Assembly (NCBI GenBank): GCA_004352715.1 | Contig: SCFE01000071.1 | Location: 422,374-486,373 of the forward strand | Direction of reading: 5' to 3' | Length of the DNA stretch: 64,000 bases | Source: Hofstenia miamia | Taxonomy: Eukaryota; Xenacoelomorpha; Acoela | Shown here: piece by piece, positions 1 through 13,265 of the stretch | How positions within the stretch are numbered: position 1 is the stretch's first letter | Layout of the letters: each line of letters begins with the position of its first letter | Made by a program: the position numbers and the translations under genes | The notes under the pieces: model-generated | The model's input: the letters and a program-made list of their open reading frames with translations, nothing else | Told to the model about the DNA's origin: nothing | Database searches by the model: none

Positions 1-3000
1 CTAAATATTTTCATCCCAGTTAGAGTGAAGAAAAAGGTGCTCATACCACTCTAATTCATTTAATATAGTAATAGTTAGGCCTAAAAAAATTTTTGTGAGA
101 GGTACTTTGTAAAGGAAATAATATTTTCAGAATTTAACAAAAATTCTAAAAAACTTTTCAGCTCATATCAGCTTTTCCTTGCTTTTTCATGTTTCTTTTT
201 TTTAAATTCATTTCAATTCTTGATAAATACGGCAAAAAACTTGCAACAATATCAAAAAGCAGTGTGTTTTCAGCAAACAACAGTCCAGAATAATTGCTTA
301 CTCACATTCTATTCACAATATTAAAAAATCTACATTCCACCAATCATTCTGATGGCATACTCAATGAATTTTAACTTCTTTCATGGAGAACGAACTCTTT
401 TAAAAGTTTCATGTAAATTCATGTTGTAGTTCTGGAGGCGCAGTCATAAAGAGCGGCAAGAAGCCAAGTCTGAAAATAGATAAAGAATTGTTTGCATGGA
501 ATTCTGAAGCAAGAGACAGATTCCTAGTTGCTATATTTCTTACCTGAGCAAATTCGAGCAAGATCGCCAAAAGTGTTATCAGAAGCAATGTTTAAATCAA
601 AACAACCAATAAGAATAAATTATTTATTTAGATAAAGCATTGCCTTTTAAATGCTGCATATATTTTTTGGGTATAATATTGATCTGCATATTGTGATATT
701 GTTTGTTAATATAATCCAATGTTTCACTATAATTATAAATTCAGCAAAAAAAGCCTCGAACATCAGTGCAATTCTCACACTTTGGGTAGATCTTGGTGAG
801 TATCTCTTTACTGTGTGTTCGCTTCATAATGATATTACCTCAACTTCCTTAGGAATTGCAAGTGCAATAAGCGTTGTCCTTAGAGAAAAATACAGTTTAC
901 TTAAAAAATAGGTGCTCTAAATACATGCATATATGCTAACTGTAATATTATGAATTTTTTCAAATATCAGTTATCGAAAGTTTTCATTAAGTTATGAAAT
1001 AATTTGTTATCAAATCAGGCTTGTCTACAAAAACCATTAAAGCCAAAAAAATAAAAAATATACAATTAAGTGAAACAATGTTTAAACGTTAATGTAAAAT
1101 ATGATTACTAGCATTACAAATAAGCAACATACTAATAACGCTGTGAAAGACTTGCAATAATCAAAGTGAAAAGCCGATATATTAAGAATTTCAAAAAACT
1201 ATGGAACTGCAAAAATCTAGGAACAATACAGTGGTGTGCATTTGTGTTTATGACATTTAGACTTTATCCATAAAGTTGGTAAAAATATTTTGCTTAAAAT
1301 TCAGAAAAAGGTACTTTATAACAGCTGCTTTCATTAAGGGTATCAGGAGATCACATCCCTAATAATAATGGAATAATTAAAAATACGGTCAGATGTCGTT
1401 TGTCAATTTTAAATAATAAAAATCATGATCTAGTGACTAGATTTTTTGGGTCGAAGGAAAAGTTGAGCAGAACTTCGCGTTTTATTCTTTGAACTAGGTT
1501 GTTTTCACACATGCATTACACGAAACTATGATGATAATCTAATGAAACTTTACTGATTATTCTGATTATGTCTATGTGAGGTGAAACCTTGGATAATTGA
1601 TTGTAGATTTAGAACTAGAATATTTTGAGTCTACCCATAGCAAATTAGGGTTTAAGTGAATTACTGGATGGGACGTCAGGTGTTCTCCTATGTTATGTTT
1701 TGAGCCAAAGAATAGTATAAATTGAACCAAATGCCTCTTGTGTCTATGTTTACTAGATTCACAGCAGCTTTACAAGCTACAAATTAAAATCGCATCCTTG
1801 TGCTTAGTTACGTTGTGCACCAAATACGGAAAAAGTGAGCTCAAATTATTTCCGTCATTCTAACACCAGTCCACTAAATTATTCAATACACACATGCTGC
1901 AACCACATTTTCAAAAACGAACTTCCTGAAGCATTGTACAATTAAACACTTTCTAGATATATATATTTAATGAATCGACAGTGTTTTGTAAATGTAGTGC
2001 TTGTTATTTGCTATACATTTCTTTTTACTGTCTCCCAATGCTTTTATGAATTTAATAAATCATTCAAGATTGACTAGGGAAACTAGAACAGCGTGAACAG
2101 CAAACCAACAAACTGCAAAGAATTAGATTTTCCTGATATAATACGAAAATAGCAATTTTAGTGAATTTCATTCAACTAATGCCATTTTTATGCTAAATCT
2201 TATATACTAATGATTTGATTTCAATGTAGTTTTGAATCACATTAAATGTTTAGGTGATCATTTTCAAGTTGAAGTGCATATTTTTTTGTACAGCAAAATG
2301 CATTGCGTGCTGTAACACCTATCATGTGATAGAAAATTGTTATTCTCTTCAATGCTTATAAAGAATGTCAACACTAAACTTGTTAGCATTGTAGAGCTCA
2401 ATTATCTGATTTTTTGGAGTCAGCTTGGATTTCAAGCACAACCGCTGTGCAATTTTGAGAAGTGAAAACAGTTCTAGAAAAGATGTGAGAAACCTTACAC
2501 CGGATTTTCATTTATTTACAATACATTACATAAAGAATATGTTACAAACAAATACAATACAAAATTCTTTGTAATAATATCATTAGTGTATGTATCACAA
2601 AAATCTGCCTTGCCATAATAATTTTGTCCTTCCCACATACGTTATCCTTTCATTTAACAAACATAATTTATCCACGATTTTCAAATCAGCATTTGGGCAC
2701 TCCAAAACATAACTTAACCGCGAACTTAGTGAGAAGTTTATAGATAAAATTTTTAAACTCGAGTATTTGTGGTACCTCCTTCTATTGCATCTATTATTCC
2801 TTTTAGTTGTTTTAAGTAGCAAGTGCCTGCCACTATTATTTTGAACTTAATGATTTATATATAGTAATACCGATACCGAATCGATACCGCGGTATTTTAA
2901 GTGATATTCAACCGCACCGAACCGATTTCATATTGCCTCAAAATTGAAAAATGTTTGAATCAAAAAATGATGTTAAACAAATATATATATATATATATAT

Positions 3001-6000
3001 CAAAGCCATGTAGCATAAAATTTTATAAAATTTGCGGAGAGTGAATTGTTATGTAAGTACGGGCATTACAACTGGAATTTAGGAAGAAATTTATAATTGT
3101 GAGATCTGATATGTACACTTAACTTGAAAAAATACATATGAAATGTTTAAATACCTTAAAATGTTAGTGTCATTACAAAAAACTACGAAGAAATATGCTT
3201 AATTTTACAAATTTATATAATTTTCTGGTTTTTGTCATGCACCTAGAAAAATCATTAAATATATTACACAAACTTTTACATAGACTATTCACAAGCATTC
3301 CGATTCAAAGCAATATACTGATTGGATTAACCCTCTGACCTAATATCGAAATCGAACATCCACTAACTTACTCAAAATTATTTGAATAAATCTTGGAATT
3401 ATTGTAGTATCGGAGCTGGTTATTTATAGAACAGTCTAGTGTTTTCTCATGTTTGTAAATATGTTAATAGTTAAATTGTATATAAGATGATACTTTTATT
3501 GTAAATACAGAACAGTTTTAGTAATTTTTTTTTAATTGAAACGAATTTTTTTTATCATAATGTTTTTTTTATCATAATTTTAGTAATGTTTAGCTAAAAA
3601 GTCAGACCTCACTGGTATTACATTATTCTTGGCAGATTTGCTAGTCTTCAGACTAGTCATTTACAAGATCAATGGCAATACTAAAGACACATTCTATTTC
3701 TGAATCAAACTAGGAAAAACCCTAGCATGAGTTAATTGAGACATCTTGAATAAAGAATTGCTCTCATGGTTATATAAGCTAATTGCATCATTGAAGTCAA
3801 CAATGCATTTCTTATTTATTCCAAAAATATCTAGGAAATTACTTCGTTGTCTATTAAGTGTAACTTGATTCACTTTTATCGAAAATGGACAATGGAATGA
3901 CACCTGCTTCCAACAAAGTAGCAATGCAGTCGTGGATAATTAAAAAATGGGTTTCTACTGTCAATTGATAGGAGTCGTTCAAAGAGCTAACTTCACTTTC
4001 GCAAAAAGCAACTTAACCATCACACCACGCAGTATTTGCCAGTTCCGAACGATTATAAAATGCTTCTCCATACATGGAACCTCCATAGAATAAATGTGAA
4101 AGCTTTACGTAAATTTCATCAACTAAGTTGCTGTATTTGTCGATACATGGGGAAATCTCCCTGCGAATTCTTAAAAAACAATGACATTATCAGATGTAGT
4201 TTTTTTGCTGATTCCAAATCAAAAAATCCGAAACGTTCATTATTTCAAAAATTATTAATATTTTTACATGTTATTTACTTTTCTAACATAATCGTTCTTA
4301 GTCTTGCTTATACAGACCCGAATATTTCCTGCAAAGTTCTTACACTTGAAACATATCGATATTCTTGAAGCAAGAATAACATCGCCTTCAAAGTAAATAG
4401 CAGTAAAACCATGTTTTGTATTAGACAAGGTTATATGTCTTTGCATGGATACTGATTATCTCAAACGGATGAATCTGTGTCTGAATCAAATAATGAATAG
4501 GAAAATTACAAATTCATTTATTTCACACCACGAATATTGATAATATTTGGAAGTGCATCCACCAACTCTGGAAGTCATTTACATTTTTTGGGGAATCTGT
4601 ACCCCAAATGCCGCTACTACAATGTGAAATATTATTTCGATTGTATTGCTAATTTGGTATCATGGCGGCAACTCGAGCAGGAACGAACCATTGCATGCAC
4701 AACTCGGTATTTGAATTAGAACTCTTGATTCAGCCCTTATAATATACTCTTCACAAATTACTTTCCCCAAATTAATCCATGGCTTTCTGCACAAGGTTTA
4801 ACTATTGCATTGTTTCTCCTACGATTCAGCCTTGANATATATATATTCATGTACATTAAAATATAATATATTTTCCTTTTTAACTTGAATATGAATATAG
4901 TTGTATCATGAAACTTATGTGTAACCAGTCAAAAACTATTTCTTATGTATCCTGTCAAAACCTGGTAAAAGCCGACAAAATAAAGAAGCGGTCCGATCAG
5001 GTAAATGCGGTTAGTGGATGTTGCAGTACAGCACTAGTAGATATGAATATATCCTGCATCTTGCAGGTATTTGCTGAGGATTTTCGCGTCACAGAAATCA
5101 ATTACTAAGTGCCCCGGTAGATGAGAGAAAATGTAATGGCAAAGCAAGTAGATGCAGTGCTGCCAACACAATGAATAAAACGGGGAGTTGCTAAGAACAA
5201 AAGCGGGAGATTTGAGAAAAACTACAATTGCCTAAAAATGCATGTATTACTACTAGATATTAAAGTATGGTTTCTCTCTACAAAAGCATTTTCTATGTGC
5301 GATTCAGTCTCTGTTATTATACAAAATATGTCTAATTTTATAACAATCAATACTTACATATCCAAATTTATGGCCGTAACAAACAGGTTATTTAACTTTA
5401 AATGAAATTGTTTAAAACTATTTATAGTCGTCCAAATATATAGTTGTCCAGATGAGGTGCTTGTTTACATCACCGATTGGCAATATCTGAATATTGATTC
5501 ACAATGCATTGCTAACAAACATAGTATTAATATTTGGGTCTGTTTGCTATCAAAAAATATGATGAGAATAGAAATTAATTAAAAGCAAAGCGGGAGATCT
5601 CCAGCTCAATGTGGGAAGGCGGACAGGTCTGTTGAAGTTTGGGAATGTTATCAGTTGGTGAGCTATTGCGATTGATCGTTGCAATAAATAACCGAAAATG
5701 TTCGTTAATGTCTGTAATCTATTTTCGAGGTTAAGCAGGGTATGCACTATACAAATCAAGTAAATCGAACTAATTTTTGCTGTTCTGAATTCAATAAGAC
5801 CGGCTTTGACTAGGCCTCACATTATAGAGTACCGGTTTTGAGCGCTTTACCTGGTTTTACCGTAATTATGGTTCGATTCTCTTTTTGTGACCGGCATTAC
5901 GGTTGGGTCCGATTTTTTTACTTGCATAATGTACTTGGAAAATTGAAAGAACGTGTACTGAACGCATACCCTTTTAATTATCCGATTAAACCTAAATATC

Positions 6001-7232
6001 TAATTATTCGTTTAAAGAAACAACCCAAAAAATCCGAGAAATCACCCAATGATTTCAGTGTTGCAAATTCTAATGCTTTGTTCGAATATTGCTAATCCTA
6101 TCTAAATGATTATTCCGTGATAATGGTACGTTGTGATTATTTCCAAACATTGATGGTGATGATTTTAAAACTTAATTTTAAGTCTAATTTATACGCGGGC
6201 CTTAATGCCCTTGAAAATCAAAATAAATCCGGCAAGGTGTAAATTCCGCCACACGTAGTTTACTCTGAAATTATAATCTAATAACGACTTATGAGATCTT
6301 ATTGGTTTGTGCTTTTGAGGACTCAGGGGCATGTTTACTAACAATTTCTATATGGGTTCTAAATGGTCACTATTACGATTCATTTGAAATGTATAACAGT
6401 AAGTTAAATTGAGTGTTATAATTAAATATGGTGTTATTGCTTAGATACTTAGATCCCTAGACGACTTAACCCACGTTAGTGAATGGCATATGTGATCTGC
6501 GAACCCTATTTTAGTAAATATAATTAGGGTAATTGTCACGAGCTTTCGCAGCTTTAGCTGATCTGTCGGACCAGAGACACAACTCAGTGACCAGATTTAA
6601 CCAGTGAAGTGAAATTTAGGGTTAACAGTCAGTACCGACCGCCTTCCATCTCTGATGACACCTATGTGCATATCGATACACCAATAAGTATGATTATAGA
6701 TTCCAACTTAACTTTCAGTGTTCACATTGAACGCCTAAGGATCAAAATATCATGTGATTTGTACATGATATAGCGATTCAAGTCAATTGGTTACTCAACT
6801 CAAGAACTATCAACTGTTTATGAACCGACTATCAGTTCATCATCCATTTGACGAGGAGCTTCTGTAAATTGAAAATGATAGGTGCTGTTCAATGGAAAGC
6901 TGTTATGGAAATCATCCGATCTGATGAGTCGGTATTTAACATAATCAAAAAACAAAATTAAAAAAATCTATAATTAATAGAACAAGAGAATCGCATCCTT
7001 CATCCTATTCTTCCCCAATGAAGCAAGTATTATGAAACAAACCTTAGTGAAAAACGACCTGGTATAGAATGTTCAAATAGAGAGCAAATAAAACAACTTT
7101 TTCCAAGGGCGCATTCTCCCGACTAAATCATTTGTACAATTCATAGTTTTGGCTAGAGGTATTCTAGTAATTTAAGATGTTTATTATTATAAATTATTGC
7201 AATTTTTTTATTGCTTAAACATGTGAAATTAG
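1..7232. other. AT-rich region without a supported gene
   Basis: No reading frame over about 110 codons and none with a recognisable domain. Short open frames at 651-911, 2595-2822 (minus), 3694-3924 (minus), 4036-4368, 4908-5108 and 5838-6095 look like chance openings in AT-rich DNA. A TA dinucleotide run lies at about 2981-3000. A short segment at about 2863-2945 has repeated CCGATACCG/CGGTAT words similar in style to the MITE at 37.6 kb. A single undetermined base at 4836 marks an assembly uncertainty. First exons of the SEA-domain gene downstream could lie here, but I could not find one with confidence. Confidence 0.5.
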
Positions 7233-7367
7233 ATGTTCTCTGCGATTCAACAACAGATGCGACCACCACGATGGACTCAGCTACGTCGACTGCTCAACAA
7301 ACAACAGCCGCTCCTACAAACGCTGCAACGACGGCAGCAATGTCGAACGTGAAACAAAATAAGTCAG
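7233..7367 (+). CDS. Exon: Thr/Ser/Ala-rich stalk of a SEA-domain protein
   Basis: Predicted internal exon. It follows an AG acceptor (aaattag, 7231-7232) and ends before a GTA donor at 7368. Read in phase 1 it is fully open and encodes a low-complexity stretch rich in Thr, Ser, Ala and Gln (for example TTDATTTMDSATSTAQQTTA), typical of an O-glycosylated extracellular linker. It ends in phase 1, which matches the start phase of the exon at 7862, and being a 1-1 exon it could be shuffled as a module. The other two frames contain stops. Its base composition (about half G+C) is clearly higher than the flanks, as expected for coding DNA here. The joined product would be a membrane or secreted mucin-like protein; upstream exons and any signal peptide are not seen. 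Confidence 0.55.
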
Positions 7368-7460
7368 GTATTACAATGTGTGCAATGTGAATCAAACACT
7401 TTGTTTTATTTATTAGCATATTATTTATATTTATACCTCTGAGTATATTGGTATTGGTAG

Positions 7461-7748
7461 CAGGGTTCTGCTGGATCGTCTAGTCCCGTGGAATTTACTG
7501 ATCCCAGTCCCGTGAGATTGAAACCTGAGACGACAAACTCATTGAAACTGGGACCAAAATGAAAGATCTGGAACCATGTTTCAAAATATTACAAATAACT
7601 TTTGTTAATTTTGGTCAAAATAGAAGTTATGCTGAGGAACCAATGATAAAATGGGACCAGAAAATCAATGGGAATCTGATGACATGGACGAATACAATGG
7701 GACTGAATAGGACTAGGACCCAGAAACTCCTTGGCCCGGAGAACCCTA
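7461..7748. mobile_element. hAT-type MITE inside the SEA-gene intron
   Basis: 288-bp non-coding element. It starts CAGGGTTCT and ends AGAACCCTA, giving a 9-bp terminal inverted repeat with one mismatch. Subterminal AGTCCC words occur in inverted orientation near both ends (tagtcccg and cagtcccg on the left, gggactga and aggactagg on the right). The flanks ATTGGTAG (7453-7460) and ATGCGTAG (7749-7756) agree at 6 of 8 positions, consistent with an eroded 8-bp target duplication. CAGGG termini with 8-bp duplications are the hallmark of hAT elements. The open frame at 7559-7756 lies mostly inside it and is not a gene. Confidence 0.6.
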
Positions 7749-7861
7749 ATGCGTAGGCTTTATAAAAAAATTCTCATGCATGTTGCACATTAAAATTATG
7801 TTATAAATTCTTATATTTAAGTGCAATACAGTAAAATAGGTTTATAATTTTAAATGTTTAG

Positions 7862-7962
7862 TTAGAGTGGACTGTACTGTAGATTCCGAGACTTGGGATG
7901 ACAAATATTCAGATCCAGACGATCCGGATACACAAACTCTTAAGAGCAGTGTCGAAACTAAG
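7862..7962 (+). CDS. Exon: N-terminal half of a SEA domain
   Basis: Predicted internal exon bounded by an AG acceptor (aaatgtttag, ends 7861) and a GT donor at 7963. It enters in phase 1, completing a Val codon from the exon at 7233, and leaves in phase 0. It encodes 33 residues including WDDKYSDPDDPDTQTLKSSV. An aromatic residue, then a D-x-S/D-P-S/D-type turn, then a helix of the L..S(V/I)E kind is the usual start of a SEA (sea urchin sperm protein, enterokinase, agrin) domain. SEA domains sit beside glycosylated stalks on cell surfaces and often self-cleave. The next phase-compatible exon is at 12661, leaving an intron of about 4.7 kb that holds a Tc1 remnant. Confidence 0.55.
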
Positions 7963-8189
7963 GTATTTATTCTAAGTACATGTTATTTTGAATGCACCAA
8001 GATTTAGAAGTCTGGCCTTCTGAATTTTTAAAAAAAACCTAAAATTGACATTTATGTTTCAATCGTAAAATTAAGAACTACTTTTTTTTCTTTGGTCTTT
8101 GATTAGGTGCATTATAATTAAGTGCTTTTTTTTAGTCTCTCATATACTATATAATATGTATATGTTATACTGTTTTGTATCATTTTCAA

Positions 8190-8720
8190 CATTCCAAAGC
8201 AACGTGAACTTACTCAGCAGCGTGACCAAATTATTACCCTCCAAATGCATACAACACAGTAAACTTGACTCAAATTTGAACATTTCTCAAAGCATTGTAA
8301 CCAAAACAATCAAAGTGTTCAATGAAACTGGAGCATCAGCACCTAGACCACGTTCTGGAAGACCGAAATTGACACAAAGAACGATTATAGGATCAGCACT
8401 AGTCTTGCGCCGGTAAATCCTTTCACATCTGCTATGGAAAACAGCTATGTACAGTGATGAAACAATTTTTCACATGTTCCCTACACCCAAAGCATTTAAT
8501 AGACGCATGATACTCATCAGGAACAATAAAGCATTCTCCTAGCGTTGTGTTGTGGGAATACTTTAGTTATCAGAAACGTGCTTCATTGACTTTTCAGAAG
8601 AAGGGTGTTACGATGATCACAGCCAAATACATAAGCATTATAGATAAAGAATTTAAAAGATCAATGATTTTTATTGGAAGTACATCATTCCAACAAGGTA
8701 GCGCACCGTTGGAAATGTAA
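8190..8720 (+). pseudogene. Degenerate Tc1-like transposase in the SEA-gene intron
   Basis: Relic of a Tc1/mariner superfamily transposase read in several frames. The N-terminal DNA-binding region is visible at about 8270-8413, with the GRPR-type segment APRPRSGRPKLTQRTI, then a stop. The first catalytic block is at about 8447-8480 (YSDETIFHMF, first Asp present). A block resembling SVVLWEYFSYQKRASLTF follows, and then FQQGSAP at about 8690, where the family has QQDNAP: the second catalytic Asp is replaced by Gly. The DDE C-terminus is not recognisable. Frameshifts, stops and the lost catalytic residue mean it is inactive. It sits in the large intron between SEA exons, a neutral place for an old insertion. 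I did not find convincing terminal inverted repeats. Confidence 0.6.
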
Positions 8721-11700
8721 TAAGCGGTTTTTGATTCATTGGCACTACCAATTTTTATGCGCACATTGATTGAAAGCGTTCTAATTTTAAAATATCAGAC
8801 AGTGATGCATACTACCCGCCATGCTGATGAAGTAGAACTGATGAGATCTTGGAGCATTGATTATTAGTGCTGACTCTTACTATTAATGGAAGTATAATAT
8901 GGAAGGGATCTTTGAATTAATGAAAATGTTTTTTTGTTTTGTTGAGTTTGCATTGTCTTTGAGGCATACAAGAACCTTATTTAAAGTTGTATTTTTGCAT
9001 TTCTTCAACATGAACTGTATCTACGAGCTTGGTTTCACATGAAACAATGGATCAGGTCAGGACTTTAAAAACATGGGTCGTAGGTCACATTGGTTATGAT
9101 ACTAATGGGTCATGAGCCACATCATGGGCTTTAAGCTGCACAAACTATTTGCTAGAGTTTGGTACTCATTAACATAGTACTTAAACCCAGCTGAATTTAC
9201 CAATTGAGGCAAAAGAAACTTGTTTTAAATCTACATTAGACTATTTTTGCAATAATGCTGCACCTAATACTTTTTGAGGTATCTGATTACACACTCTCAT
9301 AATTATGCAATCGTAATATTTGTGATTTCTATTTTCGAATTATCTTTGAAAATAAACTAGAAATATTCCTAGAAAAATGATTTGAATTTTCTCAGAAATA
9401 TGTGACATCATCAAAATTCTTGAATGCCAAAAATTGCTTTTAGGTCATCTAATGTTTTTAACCAGTTTAGTTCGCTACACGAAAATTTACATTTTATTGA
9501 TTTAAGCTTAATACTGCAGCATGTAGAATTTTTGTATCACTTAATATCTTTACTTACACTAGTAGCAAGAAGAATGTTGGCGAGGATAAATGCCAACTTC
9601 TAATAATTTGTACAAATAATTATTCCAAAGCACATGGTAAATCTGCTAAAGCATAGCATCCATTTTCATCTAAAGCAGCTCTCATCTATGGATAATCTTA
9701 GAAAATATAATTCAATTTGCCAACAGCGTCATTATCCTTACAAGTCCCATTTGTTTCTTAACGATACAATCAATTTTGTTTACATTTTAGAAAAATGTCT
9801 CCTAGACTAGGGGTAGTAACGATTAATTTATATTTAATATTTAACATTTAGCAAATTAAAGATTAACTAATAGTTAATCTTTAGTTCAATCAAAACTTGT
9901 GCACGAAATTCAGTTAAAACAGTGCTGGATTAAGGCCATAAGGCACATTGTTAACAAGTGGCCTGAAAATATAGTTATGGACTTTATTGACAAGAAGAAG
10001 AAAATTTAAATTTAAAGCAACTTTGGCAAGGTTACTTTGTCGATCATTTTACATCCTTAATTCTTTTGAGTCGCGAAGACTAGCATTCTCTTGAACAATT
10101 GATTGCCATCAGACGTAAGTAGATCCGCAGTGCTAGTTCAGTATTTGCGTAGTGATTACCACATTTGACTATATATATGCATGAGAGATGATAAAAATAG
10201 TAATACTTCCCCTAAATTTTTTAGCTGGATTTTTGGCTGACCCTAACGCATGTGCCTTGTTTCATGGTTAATCCGACATTGAGTTAAAAGAAAGAAAAGG
10301 AACAAACGTTTTTTCTTTCACATCCTACGCAAACATCTTAAACGTATTTCGTTCAAGTGATGAACGCGTCTTGTTAACAATTTAACCAGGAGTCCAAAAA
10401 ATCGTTCACACAGAACTGAACCTCTTTGAATGAAAATTAATATTGAGCAATATTTCTATAATATGAATTTTTAAAAAGTTAACGAGATTTATGCTTTAGA
10501 GTTGCGAATCATTTTGCCCACACTTTCAAGCAATTTTTTCCAAGTCTATTACAAAATGTTAAAATTCCTGGAAATTGACGCATATAATTGGCTAAAAGGT
10601 TTCACTTGTGTGAAAGCGGAAACATTATTCTATCCTGCGGATGCGTTTATTAATTTGTGAGTTATGACTTTCTAGCAAATTTCTAAGAAACCCTCTATTA
10701 TTTTAATTCTCAATAATGATCTTTAGAAAAATAAAACGCTGATTGCTTAACCTCAACAAACAATTTTTAAAGTGATTTTTTGCTGGGTTTGAGTCATTAA
10801 CGCACAGCCTTGTCCATTATTAGCGGAACACTTAACAATTCAAAAGAAACTGTAAATGCGGAATTTCATGTATGATCTAAAGACGTGCAATTTTTTGTGA
10901 TAATAGCAGGCATATTCGGTTAACTTCTGTCAAAAATCTAAAAATTTTAAAAAATGAGGTGGGGAGATGTAATTTTGCAAAATTTTGCAAATTTCGCAAT
11001 GCTTTAGTGACTCAACTAGATCAAAACTGAATAGCCCCATCCGAATATACTACGTACGCCTCTTTGAAAAGCCCTAAGAATTTTAAAGCCTGTATAAGTG
11101 AATTTATTTGGCCAAACCCAAATTAAACATCCATAATCCAAAAACAATAACCGTTATTTACAACCACTTTTGCCTGTTTACACATATGGTAATGACACAC
11201 AATTTTATGCAGAAAAAAGGCAATGACACATATTCTTTGGAAACATGATAAAAGTGTAATTATTCTGACACATTCTTGGCATATTGAATTTTAAAACAAA
11301 CATTAGGGAATCAATACCGTGATTCAACGTATCTCCTGAAGCACATAAAACAATGTGATCAATAGTAGAAAACTTTGATTCTATTTCAGATGTCATTTTG
11401 TCTAATGACACAAAACGTCATTATTTTAAACCAACACTCCTGCGAGATAGTCCACGATTCAAATTATATCAGTGTTAGCATGCCAACAAATTAAAAACCA
11501 TTTTCCAATTGGCAGATATTATTCAATAATGCTTAATTAAGTTCATGAAAGTTCATGAAAATTTGGACGAGAGAAATTTTTAGGCCCAAACTTAGGACAG
11601 TGAGAGTGAAGTGTCTGTTGCTTACTGTTCTTGTATGCATATGTAAGGAGCTTCAAAAAGTTTTAAAATGAACACATTAATGCGGCACCAAACTTTATAA

Positions 11701-12660
11701 TTTTCTATAGTATACCATCCTATATTTTCGTATTATATTTTGAGGTAAGCCGCCACCAAAGTTTTAAAACTTAGGAAAAGTTTCTTACGTTGATTTGATA
11801 AAATTGGAAAAATCTAAAAGTGTGCTCACTATATTCACTCAAAGCTACTAATTTATGTACCAGAAAGAGAAATGTCTTAAATACATCAATTCTTTTTTCA
11901 TAAGTCCACCATAGTCGAAAAATTATGAAAACGACTAGATTGAATTCTTTCTAGAAAAACTTTATAAAACTTTTCTGCAGTCCAATTTCCTTCTTAATTA
12001 ACTATTCGGAAGAGTGGATTAAAAGAGCTTATTAAATCATATTTATCCCGATAAATTTCTCATTGCATATAAGGGTTTCTTCAAAAAATTTTTAAAAGCT
12101 AAGAACTCACAAACTAATAGAGATATTTAAAATCATAAAAACTACGGGATACAAAATTCTGTTCTTTCTCTTTCGTCTTTACAGCTCACGAATGCATCTA
12201 ACCTTTGAAGAGATCTTTGTGCATATCGCACATGAAGGTCTTTGTGCTGTTTTCTACACAAAGCAAGATATTGGAGGTGGGTTACTGTTCTCATTGACAT
12301 TAGATTGTCTCATTATTTGAACTATTGAGCATGGCAAAAATGTGCATGTTCTCTACAAAATCGGAAAAAGAGTTGATATTCTCATGGATTTTAGCACTGA
12401 CAGACTCATAAATATTTACTTATTAAAGAATTTTAAGCTGTTCAAAAGTTTGGAAACAGGGTTAAATATTAGATTTGAGTTTTTTTTTAGACAACCCACG
12501 CTATCAAAAGTACTTTGGTCAGTTTTCCGTGGATTAAGTTCGTCCAAAACATAGTCTTTCAGTTTAAGTATGTCTATGAATTATCATTGGAATGGTGAAT
12601 TCATTGCTTTTAGCATTCAGTTTTATTCAAAATTATAAGTTAAAATGACAACTGTTTTAG
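8721..12660. other. Intronic AT-rich sequence
   Basis: Most of the predicted intron between the SEA exons at 7862-7962 and 12661-12850. No supported gene. A possible extra exon at about 12184-12293 has an AG acceptor and a GT donor, but it contains two stops in the required phase 0, so I do not include it. Confidence 0.45.
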
Positions 12661-12850
12661 CTATGCGCAATTAGCTATGGCGACATTACTCCTGTTAAAT
12701 GTACCGTAAAGCAGTTCTACCAAGGTAGCGTAAAGGCAAAGGCGGACATCATATTTGAAGTGGCTAGTAATGTAGCAGTGGACCTCACCTCTGTTGCTCA
12801 AAGCATAAGTAATAATGGCGATTTTTCAGGAGCTACTGCAGAATATTCCG
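12661..12850 (+). CDS. Exon: C-terminal half of a SEA domain
   Basis: Predicted exon after an AG acceptor (actgttttag, ends 12660) and before a GTAGGC donor at 12851. It enters in phase 0, matching the exon at 7862, and leaves in phase 1. It encodes 63 residues containing VKCTVKQFYQGSVKAKADII, the second strand pair of a SEA domain. The GSV at the turn corresponds to the G/SVVV autoproteolysis site of self-cleaving SEA domains, here GSVKA, so cleavage is uncertain. The remainder (VDLTSVAQSISNNGDFSGA) matches the usual last helix and strand. Together with the two upstream exons it gives an almost complete SEA domain of roughly 95 residues after a Thr-rich stalk. Later exons are not found before the LTR element at 13.3 kb. 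Confidence 0.62.
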
Positions 12851-13228
12851 GTAGGCTTCAATTATATTAAGTTTAATGCAGATGTACTACTTTTCAATAT
12901 AGTATATAGTTCAAAATATACTAAATTTTGCTTAAATTTTTTAAGTCTACCGCTGCTTATTTAGCATTACTTCATTGAAGGTTTTTTCAACATTGAATTG
13001 CCCATTATATTTAGAATATATTATATTCCATTCCAGTTTTGCATATTTACATCAGGTCTTTTTAACAAGCTGCCTAACAAATGTCGCAGCTAACAGTGTT
13101 GGAAATAGGGCAATAATTTTTGCTCAGCTCCAGCCCAGCTTAGCCTAAATCAAGATCTTTATTAACTATCTCCTGCAAGAGCCGGCTACATTAACATATA
13201 AATATTTAAAATGCGTTGTTAATAAATG

Positions 13229-13230
<2 letters not shown>

Positions 13231-13262
<32 letters not shown>
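13231..13262. repeat. TA dinucleotide microsatellite
   Basis: Uninterrupted TA/AT run immediately upstream of the gypsy element. A second TA run lies immediately downstream of it (15443-15480), suggesting insertion into, or expansion from, a TA-rich target. Confidence 0.9.

Positions 13263-13265
<3 letters not shown>

Noticed and set aside
651-911. 86-codon plus-strand frame, hydrophobic
   Set aside because: No domain, AT-biased residues, no splice or codon evidence; chance openings of this size are common here.
2595-2822. 75-codon minus-strand frame with basic start
   Set aside because: Not recognised and without conserved motif or neighbouring exon.
3640-4000. Minus-strand segment with a THFLIIHD-like phrase resembling the C-terminal part of some transposon proteins
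   Set aside because: Only a few residues fit and the frame is broken by many stops; similarity is not above chance by eye.
7559-7756. 65-codon frame
   Set aside because: Lies almost entirely within the hAT-type MITE and is explained by its sequence.
12183-12294. Possible extra SEA-gene exon with AG and GT borders
   Set aside because: Two stops in the required phase 0; the flanking exons join in phase without it.
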